In this document: piece by piece, positions 59,638 to 64,000 of the stretch
Layout of the letters: each line of letters starts with the position of its first letter
Position numbering within the stretch: the stretch's first letter is position 1
Origin: Desulfobacter sp.
GTDB taxonomy: Bacteria; Desulfobacterota; Desulfobacteria; Desulfobacterales; Desulfobacteraceae
DNA length: 64,000 nucleotides
NCBI GenBank assembly: GCA_028768525.1
Contig: CP054837.1
Location: forward strand, 5,018,001 to 5,082,000
Direction of reading: 5' to 3'
Notes under the pieces: model-generated
Told to the model about the DNA's origin: nothing
What the model saw: the letters and a program-made list of their open reading frames with translations, nothing else
Databases searched by the model: none
Position numbers and translations under genes: made by a program

Positions 59638-60180
59638 TTACAAATATCTGCGGTTTTTTCTGCTATTTTGCCCAGTAAGATTGGTTCCGTTGTAGTTCCA
59701 TGATGGCTGGCACTTATTAATTAATATTTCTTCTACATAATGCCGTAGAGATTCAGGATTAATCTCAACAAAGGAAAACGCTATATCATGACCTTTAGTA
59801 ACTTTTGACATTACTTCATCAAATTTTGACCCTGTACTTTTACCTGATTTAGTATCTTTATTGCGCCAAATAAGATGTGAACGTATTCTTTGTCGTGTAC
59901 CAGTCGATTTGACCTGACCTATATATTTCAGTTCCCATTCTTCGTTTGGTTTTGCCGAAAATATAATATATATCCCACCACGACTCTCTATACTTTTAAG
60001 AAGCTTTTCGTTTAGAGAATCAATCTCTTTATATAAATCTTCCCATATTTTTTTCCCACTTCTTTGTTTTAGAACCTCAGGATATGTAACCTCGATAATA
60101 TTGTTCTTTATTTTTGTACGTACGCTATTAACCAAATCTATTAAGTGTTCATCAGATTTTATATCTGCAGTTTCAAACAT
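59638..60180 (-). CDS. GIY-YIG domain protein
   Basis: A 180-residue protein. GIY at residues 69-71 and YIG at 86-88, followed by an Arg-rich segment (TRQRIRSH) and the late Glu in HYVEEILINKCQPSWN, are the elements of the GIY-YIG nuclease core. The N-terminal 60 residues are helical and unrecognised. Such proteins cut or repair DNA; whether this one is a restriction-type or defence nuclease is not clear. It lies between the TPR and YiiX genes on the same strand. Confidence 0.75.
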   Translation of the reverse strand: MFETADIKSDEHLIDLVNSVRTKIKNNIIEVTYPEVLKQRSGKKIWEDLYKEIDSLNEKLLKSIESRGGIYIIFSAKPNEEWELKYIGQVKSTGTRQRIRSHLIWRNKDTKSGKSTGSKFDEVMSKVTKGHDIAFSFVEINPESLRHYVEEILINKCQPSWNYNGTNLTGQNSRKNRRYL

Positions 60181-60264
60181 GACGTAACCTTCTTTTCACA
60201 TAACAACCCAAATAAGCGGTTTATCCGTCTTCATTTTGATTGTTGAGTGTTTGCTCTATCCAGT

Positions 60265-61791
60265 TTACGCACTTTTTTTGTTCATGCGTAAGCTAAAATC
60301 ATCCTTTTGGTCCTCAGAAATTATATTGAGTATTTTTCCTTCATCAGAGACAAAACCAAGGCAAGCAATGTCTTTGTTATTGGAAATCGACAGGAGTCCA
60401 GCATATTGACCGTCACTTTCCTTTTTCCTTTTATATCTACCGCTAAAAGTTGAACCAGAGATACTCCCTGTGAGTTCAACCTTATATAATTCTGGGTTTA
60501 GTGCTCCGATAGGCTCTTTCCAGGTTGTGTTGATTATTTTGCTCGAGGAATTAAGAGTTATGCTCTCTCCAGTATCTAACGTCCATTCGCCATCAAGGCT
60601 ATCAATAGATCCAAGATATATTTGTTCTGTATAACTTCTAATCTGTTTTTGCCTATCAAAAGATTTTTTAGTCAACCGATCCCATTTTTCATTTTCTTCC
60701 TTTTTCTTTTCCGCAATGCTACCTAACAGGCTATATACATTTTCATGGGGCTTATCCATCAGGGAGGCATCTTTAGCAATTCTTTCTGCTTCTTCAGTGA
60801 AACCAGCATCTAAGAGCAAATACCCTTCATTTGCCATTGCCAGTGAATTTTTAAGCTTTGATGATTCTTTATAGTTTTCTACCGCCTTGATTGCTAACCC
60901 AGCCTCCTGCGCTCTAACTCCCAAATTATTTAGGGCTGTAGAATTGTCCTTATCTATACGAAGCAAGGTCAAGTAATTGCTAATTGATATTTCCTCAATT
61001 TCTTGTTCACTCGCGCTATAAGCTGAATTAAATAATTCATCTCTATTATTTGCATCATATTCTAATGATTTATCTTTGCAATAGACAGCAAGATTATTAT
61101 TCCCTAACGATTTTTCTATAATAGCAAGAGCCGCATAAATTTTCGATTTTTGAATATCTTCCTGAATTAACGTCAACCTTTTGATTAGAATTCTTTTGGC
61201 CTCTTCAATATCACCGTCTCTATCCAATGCCCGAGAAAGGTTTACAATTGAATCAGTAATCAAGTGTTCTGATGTGATTTCACTGATGGCATTTTTCCAT
61301 AGCTGTATTTCTTTCTTCGTTTGTCTACTATCGTGAAAACAAAAAGAAAGCCAAGTTAATGTATTATGTTTAGTTTGTTCGGTTTTAGATGACCTTGCCA
61401 ATTCTTCAAGCTGAGAAATTGCTGTGTTGTCTTTTCCCTTCTCAAATAAAAAATAGAGGAAAAAAGCTTTGTTTTCTTCTAACTTAATTTCATCCTTTTC
61501 ATCAAGTGCGTATTCTTTGAATACCCGTTTTGCATCGTCAATTCTTCCCTCGCTAAAAGCAGCATGCATTTTGCCAAACCAAGTTGTCTCCTTCCCCACC
61601 TGATCGATTTCATCTTTGCCTTCTTCTTTAATTGTCAATTTTTCGACAGCACTATGCGGTTTTGCTCCTGTTGCATCTGCAATTTTGGGAGATGTTGCCT
61701 CAATACCAATTTGAGATTCTCCCTTTTTATATGTTAGGCTTGTTAATCTATTTATAAGATCTGAAATCGCCTTTCGACACGTAAAGACCAA
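60265..61791 (-). CDS. TPR-repeat protein, probably truncated at the N-terminus
   Basis: Up to 508 residues from a TTG at 61791 that has no ribosome site; the frame is open only to a TGA at 61819-61821. The first ATG in frame is near residue 75. The central part has several helical TPR-like repeats (FEKGKDNTAISQLEELA, DRDGDIEEAKRILIKRL, LGVRAQEAGLAIKAVENYKE). The last about 110 residues form a beta domain (SLDGEWTLDTGESITL, GSISGSTFSGRYKRK). The missing start and the IS21 element just upstream suggest that the original N-terminal domain was lost. Confidence 0.6.
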   Translation of the reverse strand: MVFTCRKAISDLINRLTSLTYKKGESQIGIEATSPKIADATGAKPHSAVEKLTIKEEGKDEIDQVGKETTWFGKMHAAFSEGRIDDAKRVFKEYALDEKDEIKLEENKAFFLYFLFEKGKDNTAISQLEELARSSKTEQTKHNTLTWLSFCFHDSRQTKKEIQLWKNAISEITSEHLITDSIVNLSRALDRDGDIEEAKRILIKRLTLIQEDIQKSKIYAALAIIEKSLGNNNLAVYCKDKSLEYDANNRDELFNSAYSASEQEIEEISISNYLTLLRIDKDNSTALNNLGVRAQEAGLAIKAVENYKESSKLKNSLAMANEGYLLLDAGFTEEAERIAKDASLMDKPHENVYSLLGSIAEKKKEENEKWDRLTKKSFDRQKQIRSYTEQIYLGSIDSLDGEWTLDTGESITLNSSSKIINTTWKEPIGALNPELYKVELTGSISGSTFSGRYKRKKESDGQYAGLLSISNNKDIACLGFVSDEGKILNIISEDQKDDFSLRMNKKSA

Positions 61792-61900
61792 GTGATCAAC
61801 GACAAATATTTTTTTCCTTCAACGACAATTAAAACTCCCGTTCCCCAACCTGCGTAACCATTTAATTTCATTAAAAAATACTTGCAAAACAATTCTGATT

Positions 61901-61981
61901 ATGTTTTTTAAGACCATCCTTCCGGAGGATAAGGCTATGCTGGAGAGCAACCTGAGCGCCGAGAAGGTGACTGAAGTATGA
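61901..61981 (+). pseudogene. 3' fragment of a plus-strand gene ahead of the terminator
   Basis: The frame MFFKTILPEDKAM...SAEKVTEV ends in TGA at 61979-61981, followed at once by a terminator. The short length and the good terminator suggest the tail of a gene whose upstream part is gone, or a very small gene using the GGAGGA at 61924 for the inner ATG at 61937. Confidence 0.35.
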
Positions 61982-61983
61982 GG

Positions 61984-62015
61984 GGCCGTATTTTCCACGT
62001 ACGGCCTTTCGCTTT
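61984..62015 (+). terminator. Terminator near the left boundary of the IS21 element
   Basis: GGCCGTA and TACGGCC form a stem around TTTTCCACG, followed by TTTCGCTTTTT on the plus strand. It comes directly after the TGA at 61979-61981. Confidence 0.65.
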
Positions 62016-62098
62016 TTGCTCTCATACTTTGGTCTATAATGCGCTAAACTCCGGGGGTTTGGGGGCTGGCCCCCATTATAATCCGGTAAAAAGTCCTT

Positions 62099-62317
62099 TT
62101 AATTACCATCACAAAACCCGGTTCTTCCATGGGTTAAGCCCTCTATCGATAGTATCCGTCCGATAGTGCTTGCTGACGGCATTGGTTCAATATTTTCCGC
62201 TTCCATCTCCTTGCTGATAGCACCGGCACCGCAGTTCAGGCCTCGATTGTATAAATCCAGTCGGATCATTTTAATAATCTCAACAATCTCCTGCCTGGTA
62301 TATCTGGTCTCGATCAT
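62099..62317 (-). CDS. Truncated integrase-like HTH protein behind istB
   Basis: A 72-residue protein whose start codon overlaps the istB stop. YTRQEIVEIIKMIRLDLYNRG and ASTIGRILSIEGLTHGRTG resemble the N-terminal HTH of IS481/integrase-core proteins, without the DDE domain. It may be a third IS21-associated ORF or a degraded passenger. A GGGGGC/GCCCCC hairpin (about 62062-62075) lies downstream. Confidence 0.6.
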   Translation of the reverse strand: MIETRYTRQEIVEIIKMIRLDLYNRGLNCGAGAISKEMEAENIEPMPSASTIGRILSIEGLTHGRTGFCDGN

Positions 62318-63066
62318 TATTCGGCCTCCATTTTAGCCTGTTCCATGCGATAGCTTTCCACATTCAATTCAAGGATGATACTGTGATGAACGAGTCTGTC
62401 GATGGCTGCTGCCGTTGTCATAGGGTCCTTAAAAATCTGTTCCCACTTAGAGAACGGAAGATTGCTCGTGATCATCAGGCTGCCCTGTTCATACCGTTCC
62501 GCCAAAAAGGTAAACAGCACTTCCATTTCTCCCCGGCTTTGTTGGACATACCCAATGTCATCTATAATCACAGCATCAAACCTGGAGAGGGATTTGAGTT
62601 TTTTGGTTAGCTCAAGATCCCTTTTGGCAATCAGCAGATCCTGGACGAGCTGACTGCATGAGATAAAAAGAACCTGCTTACCCTTTGCAATTAATTCATG
62701 GCCAATGGCACAGAGCAGATGGGTTTTCCCGCTACCCGGATTACCAAAGGCCAGGATGTTTTCACAGCGCTCTAAAAAAGCGCCGTTGACCAGGACACTT
62801 AAATGATTGGCAACCTTTAAGGGGAGGCGCTTTTTATCAAAATTCTCAAATGTCTTGGAAGATGGCAACTTGGATGCCCTCAGGTTACGTGATATCCGGT
62901 TCTGCCAGCGGACTTCGCATTCGAGACTCAACAATTGTAAGAGGTACTTTTCATATCCCCATGCCTCCGCCCTGGCCTGATCCGCCATTTCTTCATAACT
63001 GCGGCGCATGGTCGGCATATGGAGGCTTTTAAGATTGGTGTCTATCTGATCCCGATCATTGATCAT
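62317..63066 (-). CDS. istB: IS21-family ATP-binding protein IstB
   Basis: A 249-residue AAA+ protein. Walker A GNPGSGKTHL and Walker B VIIDDIGYVQ are intact, with LTSNLPFSKWE-type (ITSNLPFSKWEQIF) sensor and the IstB C-terminal IDRLVHHSIILEL. It assembles on DNA with the transposase to direct insertion. The start overlaps the istA stop by 4 bp, the usual IS21 coupling. Confidence 0.92.
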   Translation of the reverse strand: MINDRDQIDTNLKSLHMPTMRRSYEEMADQARAEAWGYEKYLLQLLSLECEVRWQNRISRNLRASKLPSSKTFENFDKKRLPLKVANHLSVLVNGAFLERCENILAFGNPGSGKTHLLCAIGHELIAKGKQVLFISCSQLVQDLLIAKRDLELTKKLKSLSRFDAVIIDDIGYVQQSRGEMEVLFTFLAERYEQGSLMITSNLPFSKWEQIFKDPMTTAAAIDRLVHHSIILELNVESYRMEQAKMEAE

Positions 63067-64000
63067 GCCGCCACCCCCTTGAGCAATTGGTCATAACGAG
63101 TCAAATCAACTGCCTGGATATGAACATCATCCGGCCTGCTGACAGAGGCGTTGGACTCAATAAGGCGTTTAACAGCCTCTTTGCTGATTTCCTGATCCTC
63201 GTTTATTAGAACCATCAGGGCGCTGTCTACTGCCACCTCGCTTGTCTTTGCTGCCAGGTATAATATTTTCAGATACCTTGCTGCTGAGCTTTTAACGGTA
63301 TAACGCTTTCTTAAATGATCGTAGGCAATCCGGAACCGGCTGGTGGGGAACATGGCATTACGATAACGATAATTTTCAAATGCCCCCGGTTTTTTGACCA
63401 GGCTGTCAATGATATGCCGGTAATTGATTTTATATTTGCCCTCACCCCGCAACCTTGGCAAAGTATCGACCTTTCTCTGGCCGTACCAGACCTCCAGGCA
63501 TTCCATGTAGAGGCGGACCTGGATATTTTCTCCTATGAGCCTGCTGTCTACAGAGTAAACGTTGTGATTGACCCGAATGGTACTGCTGGGACCAACCTTT
63601 AAATCCATCTTTTTACATGCATCAAGCCGGCGTTTGGGCAACCGGTGTAGGAGATCCAGTTCTTGTGTAAACCGTTTCCTACGACCGGCATTTAGCTGTG
63701 CGAACAGTTTGGCCAGGAACAAGTCATATTCTTCCCGGTCTTTAAAATCCCGGTGTCCTCTCAGCATCAGGGCCTGGTCAACGGCTTTTTTGAACCGATA
63801 ATTGCGCTGCTCCACGTCTCCATTTTCATTGGGGCTGGCAGGGTTAGTTTTGCAAGGAATGATACCGTAATGGTCAACAAGATCCTGATACCTGCTGGTG
63901 AACTCCTCAGGGTGACTTACCTTGTTAACAGCGGATGTCAGACAATCGGTGCGATGTTGCTGCGGCACACCACCAAGTTCCCATAGGGCATTTTGCAGGC
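63063..64000 (-). CDS. istA: IS21-family transposase IstA, 5' end outside the window
   Basis: The frame is open to the right edge; residues at the edge read LQNALWELGGVPQQHRTD, part of the DDE catalytic core region. The segment PASPNENGDVEQRNYRFKKAV holds the final catalytic Glu region, and the C-terminal DNA-binding domain follows. About 312 residues are present of a usual about 500. The element with istB shows no frameshift here and may be active. Confidence 0.9.
   Translation of the reverse strand, partial: LQNALWELGGVPQQHRTDCLTSAVNKVSHPEEFTSRYQDLVDHYGIIPCKTNPASPNENGDVEQRNYRFKKAVDQALMLRGHRDFKDREEYDLFLAKLFAQLNAGRRKRFTQELDLLHRLPKRRLDACKKMDLKVGPSSTIRVNHNVYSVDSRLIGENIQVRLYMECLEVWYGQRKVDTLPRLRGEGKYKINYRHIIDSLVKKPGAFENYRYRNAMFPTSRFRIAYDHLRKRYTVKSSAARYLKILYLAAKTSEVAVDSALMVLINEDQEISKEAVKRLIESNASVSRPDDVHIQAVDLTRYDQLLKGVAA

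Larger units (their letters stand above)
61982..64000 (-). mobile_element. IS21-family insertion sequence, partial
   Basis: It holds istA (partial), istB and a small third ORF in the IS21 order on the minus strand. The far end lies beyond the window. The left boundary is estimated: it lies between the small ORF stop (62099) and about 61980. I cannot define the terminal inverted repeat without the other end. Confidence 0.7.

Noticed and set aside
1..64000. tRNA, rRNA or CRISPR array
   Set aside because: No cloverleaf-like tRNA, rRNA segment or regularly spaced repeat was found by eye on either strand.

Overview
The window looks like a chromosomal segment of an anaerobic, probably sulfate-reducing bacterium of the Desulfobacterota (Desulfobacteraceae-like). 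This rests on gene content, not on a marker gene: an HdrA/FlpD-HdrD electron-transfer pair, a DsrC-family protein, ADP-forming acyl-CoA synthetase subunits, a TRAP transporter, molybdenum-cofactor genes and two large molybdopterin enzymes. The backbone (1 to about 41 kb) is GC-rich. From about 46.5 kb the sequence becomes AT-rich and is dominated by mobile and accessory genes.

Layout. 1-8.9 kb: an exported M14 metallocarboxypeptidase running off the left edge, an alpha/beta hydrolase, the HdrD-like/HdrA-FlpD pair, a rhomboid protease and an FAH-family hydrolase. 8.9-13.2 kb: a ZraP/ZraS/ZraR-type envelope-stress module with two divergent sigma-54 promoters, three repeated palindromic sites between them, and a 57-residue extra gene. 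13.2-15.8 kb: a periplasmic binding protein, a DsrC-like protein and chorismate mutase/prephenate dehydrogenase. 16-20.5 kb: a molybdenum-cofactor operon (ModE-like HTH, FmdE-like, MPT-binding protein, MoeA, MoaA). 20.6-41.1 kb: the centrepiece, with two tandem cyclase-family hydrolases, a GntR/FCD regulator, two divergently transcribed molybdenum enzymes of the pyrogallol-phloroglucinol transhydroxylase/resorcinol hydroxylase type, a cupin, an SDR, split ADP-forming acyl-CoA synthetase, a crotonase, a DUF35/thiolase pair and a complete TRAP transporter. 41.3-46.3 kb: cysteine-synthase-like enzyme plus dicarboxylate/amino-acid symporter under an AraC regulator, then a CDF transporter fused to a NifX-like domain. 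46.5-49.6 kb: a GMC oxidoreductase and small envelope proteins. 49.6-58.5 kb: an integrative element bounded by a 16-bp direct repeat, with a tyrosine integrase, an AlpA-like HTH and a possible replication protein. 58.7-64 kb: a papain-like hydrolase, a GIY-YIG protein, a TPR protein and an IS21-family element running off the right edge.

How the genes may work together. The 16-41 kb block reads as one catabolic island for polyhydroxylated aromatic compounds. Both large molybdenum subunits carry an Asp-Ser-Trp motif with an upstream His at the spacing I recall for the active site of Pelobacter transhydroxylase. Their small subunits have the ferredoxin plus transthyretin-like architecture of that family. 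The preceding operon supplies cofactor. The SDR and the two cyclase-family hydrolases are plausible ring-reduction and ring-hydrolysis enzymes. The acyl-CoA synthetase, crotonase and thiolase would take the open chain to acetyl-CoA, and the TRAP system would import substrate. A near-identical 18-bp promoter motif upstream of the cofactor operon and of the second molybdenum enzyme, with related copies at three other sites, suggests common control. Substrate identities are inference; the gene families and motifs are read from the sequence.
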